From positions 1-25,459 of the forward strand of contig JANNRA010000075.1 of assembly GCA_031401035.1 (NCBI GenBank): a DNA stretch of 25,459 bases, in the 5' to 3' direction. The number at the start of each line of letters is the position of its first letter. Position 1 is the stretch's first letter. Made by a program: the position numbers and the translations under genes. Positions 1-5,922 of this stretch are shown piece after piece. The DNA comes from JANNRA01 sp031401035 (lineage in GTDB: Bacteria; Desulfobacterota; Binatia; HRBIN30; CADEER01). The notes beneath the pieces were generated by a model. It was not told the origin of the DNA and did no database searches. It saw only the letters and a program-made list of their open reading frames with translations.

Positions 1-1
1 C

Positions 2-280
2 CGCTTCCAACTCTCGCGCCGGCTGCGCGACTCGTTGCAGCGTCGCCCGGCTGAGGTCTTTGTCGACCAGATCCGGGTCACCCCGTTCTTCTGGGAGCGG
101 ACGGCGCGCCAGATCGAGCGCTACGGGATGCCCGAGGTCTACGCGTTCTCGACGGACTTCCCACACGCCGAGGGGGGCACCGACCCGATCGGACGCATGG
201 CCGCCGACATCGAGCCCCTCGGGGCGGACGCGGTCGAGGCGTTCTTCGTCGGTAACGCCGAGCTTCTCCTCCCCGACTGA
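2..280 (+). CDS. Amidohydrolase family (amidohydrolase_2-like), C-terminal end, truncated by the window edge
   Basis: The reading frame is open from the first bases to a TGA at 278-280 and gives about 92 residues, so the start lies outside the window. The segment has the typical end of metal-dependent amidohydrolase-2 (TIM-barrel) enzymes: VYAFSTDFPHAEGG, where the Asp of TDFPH is the late conserved metal/catalytic aspartate of the superfamily, then DPIGRM and FFVGNAELL near the C-terminus. In Binatia and actinobacteria such proteins are often annotated as amidohydrolases or decarboxylase-like enzymes of aromatic degradation; the substrate cannot be judged from this end. No gene follows immediately downstream, only relic DNA. 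Family fairly sure, substrate unknown. Confidence 0.7.
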   Translation, partial: RFQLSRRLRDSLQRRPAEVFVDQIRVTPFFWERTARQIERYGMPEVYAFSTDFPHAEGGTDPIGRMAADIEPLGADAVEAFFVGNAELLLPD

Positions 281-511
281 CCCGGGCCCCCCACCGACGG
301 CCCGGGCCCGGCCACCGCCGCGCTCGGCGCAGCGCTGCATCTGGCGGCGGCGACGGCTGCCAGGTCGGCCCGCCCACCAGCGGCGGCCCCCGCGCCGGCT
401 GGGCGTTCGTCCCAGCACTGCTGCTCGGGTGCGCGGCGATCTCCCGCCGGCCGCGCCGCCACGGGGATTGCTGATCTCGGCCACCATCCCCCGCTGCGGA
501 AGATCGGCGAC

Positions 512-664
512 GGGACACTGGTGATTCCTCGTCGGCGCGTGCACATGATGTGGCCGATGGCGCGCACAGGATGGCGGCTCGCCGGTCGCGAATTCCCGAT
601 CTATCGGCGCAGTGAGATCCCCATGCGCCTGTTCGCGGCGGGGGAGCCGCACGACGGGGGATGA
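512..664 (+). other. Unassigned open segment, possible gene remnant
   Basis: Between the amidohydrolase stop and the nucleotidyltransferase remnant there is no convincing intact gene. One frame stays open from 281 to a TGA at 662-664. Its first part reads like random Ala/Pro/Arg sequence. The last 50 codons (GTLVIPRRRVHMMWPMARTG, then WRLAGREFPIYRRSEIP and MRLF) have a balanced, protein-like composition. No good start codon precedes this part, and I do not recognise the family. It may be the 3' end of a decayed gene. The rest of 281-511 shows nothing I can support. Confidence 0.2.
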
Positions 665-942
665 CGCCCCTGCGTGAGCTCAATCCCGTCACGGCTGCTG
701 GCGTGCACCCTGCCGACTTCGCCGTCCCCGGAATCGTCCACCAGATCGGGTTGCCGCCGGCGCGCATCGACATTCTGACCGCGATCACCGGCGTCACGTT
801 CGACGAGGCCTGGGCGAGCCGGGAAACCACCGACCTCGAGGGGGCGTCCATTTGGGTCATTGAGCGCGCGGCGTTCCTGCGCAACCAGGCGGCCGCCGGC
901 CAGCCATAGGATCGCGCCGACCCGGCACGACTGAAGCCGTGA
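661..942 (+). pseudogene. Remnant of a DUF6036-like nucleotidyltransferase (AbiEii/MNT-type fold) protein
   Basis: An 82-codon frame from ATG 661 to TAG 907-909 carries the C-terminal half of small nucleotidyltransferase-like proteins: VHQIGLPPARIDILT, then GVTFDEAW, then IERAAFLRNQAAAGQP. Intact relatives continue after a 'RNKRATGRP' block with 'DLADVEAL'. Here the TAG falls exactly at that point and the next codons read DRADPARLKP before a TGA at 940-942, so the stop looks like a nonsense mutation. The N-terminal catalytic half (GG/GS and DxD-type motifs) is absent upstream. The piece is therefore truncated at the 5' end and interrupted at the 3' end. Relatives are often antitoxin or toxin-like proteins; no partner is visible here. 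Confidence 0.55.
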
Positions 943-1033
943 GGGCTCGTCGATGCCCCGCGCCGCAGCCCGCGTTGTGCCGCGCCATCTGCAACACCGG
1001 CATCCAGATCGTCGGTCTGTCCCGCCGCGCGCC

Positions 1034-1149
1034 GACGCGTTGACATCGCCGGCCGCCCTGCCCATGGGCAGCGGATGACGTTGCCGCACCTCTCCGTGCT
1101 CACCATGACCGTCCTGGCCCTCGGTTACACGGTCTACGGCCGCTTCATC
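1034..1149 (+). repeat. Copy A of a cstA 5'-end duplication
   Basis: This 116-bp segment aligns without gaps to 7543-7658, with 9 mismatches that I could count (about 92% identity). It holds 41 bp upstream of an ATG and the first 25 codons of the CstA-type gene, including the shared TTGACATCG upstream string and the coding stretch for LSVLTMTVLALGYTVYGRF. Similarity stops abruptly after the codons for GRFI, where the beta-propeller sequence begins. It is thus a displaced copy of a transporter gene's start region, not a mobile-element end. Confidence 0.85.
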
Positions 1150-2549
1150 ACGCGCGGACCGGACAACGCGTTGTGGTTCACCACCCGCGGAATCGGCCGC
1201 ATGACGACAAACGGACAGAGTCGGATCTTCCCGGTCGACGGATCCCCGAACGACATCACCACCGGTCCGGATGGTGCGCTGTGGTTCACGCCCCTCGGCG
1301 GGAACACGGCCGGTGCCGGTGTCGAGTTCACCATCGGTCGCATGACGACCGATGGCGTGGTCAGTACCTTTGCCGCTCGGGATTCCGCTCCGCTGCCACT
1401 ACAGATCACCCGCGGCCCCGAGGACAATCTGTGGTTCACCACCGTCGACGGCGGGATCTGGCGCATCAACGTCGCCGGCTCGATGCAGGAGATCCTGCCC
1501 CTCGACGCCGATTGCGCCGCCTTCGGGATTGCCGTCGGCGCCGACGGGCGAATCTGGTTCACCCAGCAGGTGGCAAACCAGATCGGCCGCCTCGAGAGCC
1601 TCGCCTTCGACGCGCTCGACGTGGCCGGTGGCGTGGTGCTCGGGCTGGCGCACGGTGCCGACGACAGCGTCTGGTTTGCGGACGCTGGCCGCGACCGGAT
1701 CGGCCGCATCGGCCCGGACGGCAGTTTCGTGCAGTACGAGCTGGGCCGCGGTCGCACGCCGACGGCCGTCGCCGTCGGCCCCGACGGCTCCGCGTGGTTC
1801 ACCAATCAGGCCTCCGACACCATCGGGCACGTCACGACCGAAGGCGAGGTCGTCGAGTTCCCCATTCCCACCGCCGAAAGCAGCCCCTCGGGAATCGCCG
1901 CCGGTTGGGACGGCCACCTCTACTTCACCGAGGTCAACGCCGGCCGCGTCGCCCGCATCACCACCGCCGGCGTCGTGACCAACTCGGTACGCCGGACCCG
2001 GAGTCGTTCCCGGAGTACATTACGCTCGGTCCAGACAGCGCCATGTGGTTCACCGAGAGCGACACCAATCGGCTCGGTCGCATCGCGCGCGACGGACGCA
2101 TCACCAAGTTCGCTCTCCCGAAGGACGACTCGGGGCCGCGCGGCATCGTCGGTCGCGGCGACGGCCGCCTGTACGTCGCCCTCCTGAACCGGGCGCAGAT
2201 CGCGTTCACAGACCTCGCCGCCGCCGAACCGACGCGCACCGCGACGCCGTTCGCGCCGATCACGCCGACGCCGACGCTGACACGCACCGTGCCGGCGGGC
2301 TCGACCGCCACCGCGACGCCGACGGTGTCGCCGGAGACGACCGCGACGATGGGGGCCATGGACTGCCACGGCGACTGCGATGGCGACGGCGCGGTGTCGA
2401 TCGCCGAGCTGATCGCAGCGGTGAACATCGCCCTGGGCAGCTCGCCGTACGAGACGTGCGCAAATGCCGACGCCGATCGCGACGGCAGCGTGCGCATCAA
2501 CGATCTGATCGCATCGGTGAGTCACGCGCTGCAGGGCTGTTCGCTCTGA
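1075..2549 (+). pseudogene. Vgb/NHL-like secreted beta-propeller with dockerin-like tail, fused to a CstA start and frameshifted
   Basis: Codons 1-25 come from a duplicated cstA start. From about codon 26 the frame continues as a streptogramin-lyase-like (Vgb-type) propeller with at least seven blades marked by GPDxxLWFT...IGR repeats. At about 1988 one base appears to be missing: the blade pattern leaves frame 1 (...VVTNS) and resumes in frame 0 (TPDPESFPEYITLGPDSAMW...) through to a TGA at 2547-2549. The C-terminus holds a Thr/Pro-rich linker followed by two Asp-rich loops (CDGDGAVSI and ADRDGSVRI), as in dockerin or EF-hand type I repeats of exported proteins. The His/Glu catalytic set of true virginiamycin B lyases is not evident, so antibiotic cleavage is not implied. 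Without the frameshift the fused first CstA helix could act as a membrane anchor or export signal. The uncorrected frame stops at 2187. Confidence 0.75.
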
Positions 2550-2751
2550 TCGGCCCGCCGCACCCGGCGCCCTCGTCCGCTGGTCTCGTCGGCTCGACCG
2601 GCAGCCCGAGGTGCATGAGGATCTCGGCGATCACCCGCGGGTCGGCGATGGTCGCCACCCGGCGCAGCCGCCCGCCGCAGTCCGGGCAGGCGAGCACGTC
2701 GAGGGCCAAGGTCCGGCGCCAGAGATGGGCCCAGGCGCCGTGGTCGCTCAT
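2550..2751 (-). mobile_element. IS91-type transposase C-terminal remnant
   Basis: Read leftward, the segment encodes GAWAHLWRRTLALDVLACPD, then CGGRLRRVATIADPRVIA, then EILMHLGLP. This is the characteristic end of IS91/Y2-type transposases: a 'FxxDVLxCPxCGG' zinc-knuckle-like motif, then '...ATIxDPxVIxxILxHLGLP'. Only the last 60 or so residues are present; the catalytic tyrosine region is missing and the upstream sequence no longer matches the family. It lies between the propeller 3' end and the TA pair, which suggests past one-ended transposition or recombination here. No terminal oriIS/terIS could be identified. Confidence 0.65.
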
Positions 2752-2943
2752 TGGGAGTCGTTCGACGCGGCGCGCCAGGCCGACGCGGTGGCGCGGTTCG
2801 AGGAGGTGGCGGGCCGCTGGCCAGCGAACCGAGCCGCATCCCTGGTGCGAAAGGGGGTGACGGTTGATGGCCAAGCAGCTGGATGTCGACGCTGGCACAC
2901 GCGACGCTTCGTGCCTGGTGACGCGATCTTCCCTCCCTCGCCG

Positions 2944-2963
2944 TATAAGTACGTAATGCTTAC
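2944..2963 (+). promoter_or_regulatory. Candidate promoter/operator of the AbrB-Doc operon
   Basis: An AT-rich island sits directly before the antitoxin start in otherwise GC-rich DNA. It holds a TATAAG -10-like hexamer (2944-2949) and a near-perfect inverted repeat TAAGTA-CGTAA-TGCTTA (2946-2962, one mismatch between arms). The overlap of -10 and palindrome fits autorepression by an AbrB/MazE-type antitoxin. No clear -35 and no Shine-Dalgarno sequence are seen, so the transcript may be leaderless or nearly so. Confidence 0.4.
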
Positions 2964-3209
2964 ATGAAGCGAAAATTGGTCCAGGCGGGGAGTTCGCTGG
3001 CCGTGACACTGCCGGTCGAGGTCGTGAAGGCGTTCAAGCTCGAGAAGGGCGCGGAGGTCGATGTGAGCGTTCACCCGCAAACGGGGGCCGTGACGATCCG
3101 CGCCGGGGTCCGCTACTTTGAAGACGGCAAGACCACGCGCCGGTTCTCGAAGCTCGCCGACTCCATCGCCGACCACTTCGAGGACAGCTTCCGCGAACTG
3201 GCGAAGTGA
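2964..3209 (+). CDS. AbrB/MazE/SpoVT-family antitoxin
   Basis: This 81-residue protein begins with a swapped-hairpin AbrB-type DNA-binding domain: KRKLVQAGSSLAVTLPVEVV, then a KLEKGAEVDVSV strand typical of MazE/PrlF-like antitoxins. The acidic, probably flexible tail (residues 55-81) would be the toxin-binding part. It overlaps the downstream Doc-type gene by 4 bp (GTGA at 3206-3209), the usual TA arrangement in which the antitoxin comes first. Expected role: bind and neutralise the Doc protein and repress the operon through the palindrome just upstream. Doc toxins are classically paired with Phd; an AbrB-type partner is a known alternative pairing in many genomes. Confidence 0.85.
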   Translation: MKRKLVQAGSSLAVTLPVEVVKAFKLEKGAEVDVSVHPQTGAVTIRAGVRYFEDGKTTRRFSKLADSIADHFEDSFRELAK

Positions 3210-3601
3210 CTCACCATCTCTCCGTCGCCCAGATTCTCGAACTGCATCGGTTGCAGATCCAACGGTTTGGGGGCGGCACAGGGCTGCGTGATCAAGGCGC
3301 CCTCGAGGCAGCCGCGGCCAGACCGCAGATGACGTTCGGAGGGGAGGATCTGTATCCCGATCTGACCGACAGAGCCGCGGCGCTGATGCACTCGCTGCTG
3401 ATGAATCATCCATTTGTGGACGGCAACAAACAGGTCGGGGCACACGCCGGCATCTTGTTCTTGCTGGCGAACGGAGTTGAGCCCGACTTCTCCCCAGCGG
3501 AGCTCACCGATATCATTCTCTCGGTGGCGCGGGGCGAGGTGAGCGCGGAGGCGCTTGCCATCTGGCTGCCCCAGCGGCGCCGGCGTCAGGCGAATTCGTG
3601 A
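3206..3601 (+). CDS. Death-on-curing (Doc/Fic fold) family toxin
   Basis: The 131-residue product matches Doc-family toxins over its full length: an N-terminal LxxxQ(Y/F)GG...GLRDxGALEAAxARPQ(M/A)TFGGE block (about residues 20-48), then the Fic active-site motif HPFVDGNKQ at residues 68-76. Doc kinases phosphorylate EF-Tu, using the motif His and the Asn/Lys to handle ATP. The residue after NK is usually Arg (DGNKR); here it is Gln, which may weaken phosphate binding. GTG start at 3206 overlaps the antitoxin stop. Nothing indicates truncation. Function as a toxin is likely by context, but the Arg-to-Gln change leaves activity open. Confidence 0.85.
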   Translation: MTHHLSVAQILELHRLQIQRFGGGTGLRDQGALEAAAARPQMTFGGEDLYPDLTDRAAALMHSLLMNHPFVDGNKQVGAHAGILFLLANGVEPDFSPAELTDIILSVARGEVSAEALAIWLPQRRRRQANS

Positions 3602-3732
3602 AGGGAGGGCCCGAACGCGTGTGCCGGACCATTGCGCCTGGCACGCTCTTCCTCGCGGTCCACACGCAGCGCGCCGCTCGATCTCTTCGTCGTGTAAGGC
3701 GGCGCATAAGCCGTAAGAGCTGGCGAGTTGAC

Positions 3733-4146
3733 ATGATCACGGATTCCGCATCGATCTGCGATCGCATCGCGCTCAAGGCCGGAGGCGATATGACTACCCT
3801 CGGCAACGCGATCCACGCTTGCATCGCGACAGCATTCACTGATCCGGGCATGCCTTTCGACGAGGCCCGCGCCGCACGTATCCTCGACGGTTTCGGACTC
3901 AAGGGGGCGATCGAACCCTCCGCTCCGATTCGGCAGATCGGTGCGTAGGAGGCGTGGATATCAACGCGCTGGCTGGATTGCCGCCGCCGTGCGGAAGTCC
4001 CCATCGAGTCCATTCTTCCCAGCGGCCAGGTCACGCACGGCCGCATCGACCTGCTGTTGGAAACGAAGGATGGCTGGGTGCTTCTCGACCACAGCGCGAA
4101 CCCCGCGCCGCGGAATCGGTGGGGTCAGTTTGCCGATGCGGGAGAG
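3733..4146 (+). pseudogene. C-terminal nuclease remnant of an AddA/UvrD-like (RecB-type) helicase-nuclease
   Basis: One frame (frame 1), read through a TAG at 3946-3948, gives a continuous match to the end of AddA-like UvrD helicases. It includes DMTTLGNAIHACIATAF and FDEARAARILDGFGLKG, then after the stop REVP-type sequence RAEVPIESILPSG, then HGRIDLLLETKDGWVLLDH, the PD-(D/E)XK core in which G-R-I-D and the later D-H(K/S) supply metal ligands. Intact enzymes have 'IDHKS'; here it is LDHSA, so the catalytic Lys is also lost. The helicase motor is absent upstream and the final helix after NRWGQF decays before the leftward dioxygenase gene. This is a dead fragment in two ways. The sequence between the Doc stop and 3733 contains nothing else I can support. 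Confidence 0.65.
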
Positions 4147-4180
4147 GGAACCGGAGCGCCCGTGGCCGCGGATCGATGCT

Positions 4181-5185
4181 CTAGATTCGGATGCCGCCGC
4201 GCAGTTGCTCGTCGCCGTCGTCGAACTCCGGCGCGGCCAGCCAGAGGCGCAGGAGGTGCCGGCGCTGCGCCTCGTCGGGCCAATCCTCGTAGGCGGTGCG
4301 CTTGTGCAGGATGACGGAGTTCTTCAGCAACTGAATGTCGCCAGGGCGGAACTCCATGTCGAGGTAGAGCGCCGGATCGTTGGCCGTCGTCTCGACCAGT
4401 GCAATGGCGTCGCGTTGCGCCGCGCTCAGCGGCGGCACGCCGTCGATCTCCTGTGCGCGGCGGATGTACCAGGGAATGAACGACGTGTTCAGCGCCGCGC
4501 CGCGCGGCGTGCAGATCGGGCGCACGAAGTAGAGCGGCCGCTCGAGCTGCGGCTCATGGTAGTGCCAGTAGAAGTCCTGGAAGAGGAGGGCGGCGAGGTC
4601 GGGGCGCTGGCGCAACACCTCGTTGTACACGGTCACCGAGCTGACGATGCGGCTCTCGCCGCCGCGCCGCGCGGTGCGCAGGCACAGCAGCCCGATGATA
4701 TCCGCGCCGTCGGTGTGGAAATCCTGCTCGGCGCGCGTGCGATAGAGGCGCGTGCCCGGATCGCCGGGGTCGGCGCCGGTGTCGCGCACGTCGGTCAACA
4801 ACTCGCCGGCCAGGTTCTGCGGCACCGGTGCGCCGAGGTGCAGCCCGAGCGCCCAGTAGACGCGCGCCGCATCGTCGGCGGACAGGCGGTCGACCGGCAG
4901 GCCGCGGATCAGCACGAAGCCACGCCCGTGCGCCAGCGCCGCGCGCCAGCCGGCGAGCGCCGGTGCCAGCGCGCCGGCGGGCGCATCGTCGCGGCGGATG
5001 GCGTCGAACGGTCGGCCGTACAGCCGCGACGCCCAATCCTCGAGACCGGCCACCTCGTCCGCCGTCAGCGGATGGATCCAGTCATTACGCTGGGCGAGAT
5101 CGAAGCCGCGCCAGGCGGCGGGGCCGGCGATGCTCGCCACGCCGGGGCGTCCGCCGACGTCCGCGCGCCGTGTGTCCGCCGCCAT
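4181..5185 (-). CDS. TauD/TfdA-family Fe(II)/2-oxoglutarate dioxygenase in the divergent arm of the ars locus
   Basis: This protein of about 334 residues has the TauD/TfdA double-stranded beta-helix pattern: RGFVLIRGLPVDRLS near residues 88-102, the HxD motif in DFHTDGAD (His157, Asp159), the distal His294 in SVILHKRTAYED, and the 2-oxoglutarate-binding Arg region in RRHLLRLWL (309-313). Family enzymes hydroxylate substrates with O2 and 2-oxoglutarate, often breaking C-S, C-O or C-P linked groups. The start chosen (ATG at 5185) shares one base with the stop of the upstream arsI-like gene (TGATG), indicating translational coupling; a longer frame to 5260 lies inside arsI. The coupling puts it under the same control region as arsR. 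A role on organoarsenicals is an inference. The frame is intact and full length. Confidence 0.85.
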   Translation of the reverse strand: MAADTRRADVGGRPGVASIAGPAAWRGFDLAQRNDWIHPLTADEVAGLEDWASRLYGRPFDAIRRDDAPAGALAPALAGWRAALAHGRGFVLIRGLPVDRLSADDAARVYWALGLHLGAPVPQNLAGELLTDVRDTGADPGDPGTRLYRTRAEQDFHTDGADIIGLLCLRTARRGGESRIVSSVTVYNEVLRQRPDLAALLFQDFYWHYHEPQLERPLYFVRPICTPRGAALNTSFIPWYIRRAQEIDGVPPLSAAQRDAIALVETTANDPALYLDMEFRPGDIQLLKNSVILHKRTAYEDWPDEAQRRHLLRLWLAAPEFDDGDEQLRGGIRI

Positions 5186-5478
5186 CACGCGCTCGGGCAG
5201 CAAGTCGATGGTGCCGGCGCCATCTGCTCGGCGTCGGCGAGCACGGTGTAGACCTCCCACTCGCGCGCATCGGCGCCGGTGATCCAGAACTTGTCCTGCT
5301 TGGCGTAGCAGCAGGTGGCGCCGTCCCCGTGGCGCAGCGCGAGGCCCTCGTCCTTCAGGCGGGCCGCTTCGGTGACCACGTCGCAGGTCGAGCCGACCTC
5401 GGCGCCGAACAGACGGCGGTCGAATTCCACCGCCGCATCGATGTTGCTCCGGTTGAGGGCGAGTTGGACGCGCGACAT
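5185..5478 (-). pseudogene. arsI: ArsI/CadI-like VOC protein with internal in-frame deletion
   Basis: The N-terminus SRVQLALNRSNIDAAVEF and the C-terminal half (ATCCYAKQDKFWITGADARE, WEVYTVLADAEQM, final STCC) are those of ArsI/CadI-type dioxygenase-fold proteins; ArsI breaks the C-As bond of trivalent organoarsenicals. The vicinal Cys pair that binds As(III) is present (Cys56-Cys57) and so is the late Glu ligand (Glu75). About 40 residues that normally lie between 'LFGAE' and 'VxSTxxV' are missing, including the 'NHLGVEV' strand that supplies a metal-binding His. The junction is at about 5394-5402, and 97 residues remain instead of roughly 140-150. A strong Shine-Dalgarno (GGGAGG) sits 8 bp before ATG 5478, and the stop overlaps the dioxygenase start. 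The frame is open, so a shortened protein could be made, but enzyme activity is doubtful. Confidence 0.7.
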
Positions 5479-5550
5479 GACCTGACCTCCCGTCTGTATC
5501 GATGATGATCGATGCTTGCCAAGCACATCGATGCTTGTCAATATAGAAAC
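5479..5550. promoter_or_regulatory. Divergent ars control region with candidate ArsR operator
   Basis: The space between arsI-like (left) and arsR (right) holds an exact 11-bp direct repeat ATCGATGCTTG at 5508-5518 and 5527-5537 (19 bp apart) and a perfect short palindrome GCTTG-C-CAAGC at 5514-5524. TTGACA is present on the minus strand at 5541-5536, and an AT-rich CAATATAGAAAC stretch lies just before the arsR ATG. Shared control of both arms by ArsR is the natural reading; exact promoters are not resolved. Confidence 0.5.
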
Positions 5551-5922
5551 ATGTTGAAGTCCTTCGCGCGACCGATTCCCTGCTGTCCGCCGGTGCTGCA
5601 CGCCGAGCTGACGCAGACCGACGCGGCGCAGTTGGCCGCGGCGTTCAAAGCGATCGCCGATCCGGCGCGCTTGCGGCTGTTGAGCTTCCTTGGGGCGCAG
5701 CCGTCGGGTGAGGCCTGCGTTTGCCACCTGACGGCGCCGCTCGACCTGTCGCAGCCCACCGTCAGCCATCATCTGAAGGTGCTGTTCGACGCCGGGCTGC
5801 TGGAGCGCGAGCGGCGCGGCACGTGGGTCTACTATCGGCTCGCGCCGGCGCGGCTGGCGGCGCTGCGCGCGGCACTGACCGCCGCGCCGCGCAGCCGGGC
5901 AAAGCGGGCTGCCGTCGTATGA
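5551..5922 (+). CDS. arsR: ArsR/SmtB-family arsenite-responsive repressor
   Basis: The winged-helix repressor of about 123 residues has AFKAIADPARLRLLSFL (helices 2-3), the recognition helix SQPTVSHHLKVL (67-78) and the wing RRGTWVYYRL. Cysteines suited to As(III) sit at an N-terminal pair (Cys11-Cys12, IPCCPP) and at GEACVCHL (Cys56, Cys58). This resembles the Corynebacterium-type sensor with an N-terminal CC plus one later Cys, not the E. coli Cys-Val-Cys site in the DNA-binding helix. A start at 5512 is possible but would lie inside the operator repeat, so ATG 5551 is preferred, although no Shine-Dalgarno is seen. Its stop overlaps the acr3 start (ATGA). Expected role: repress both arms until arsenite binds. 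Confidence 0.88.
   Translation: MLKSFARPIPCCPPVLHAELTQTDAAQLAAAFKAIADPARLRLLSFLGAQPSGEACVCHLTAPLDLSQPTVSHHLKVLFDAGLLERERRGTWVYYRLAPARLAALRAALTAAPRSRAKRAAVV

Noticed and set aside
1075..2549. Streptogramin (virginiamycin B) resistance
   Set aside because: Only the propeller fold is shared; the catalytic His/Glu pattern is not evident and the gene is frameshifted and fused to a dockerin-like tail.
3941..5251. A 436-codon plus-strand frame opposite the dioxygenase
   Set aside because: The dioxygenase on the other strand has all its catalytic residues; this frame is low-complexity Ala/Arg/Val sequence.
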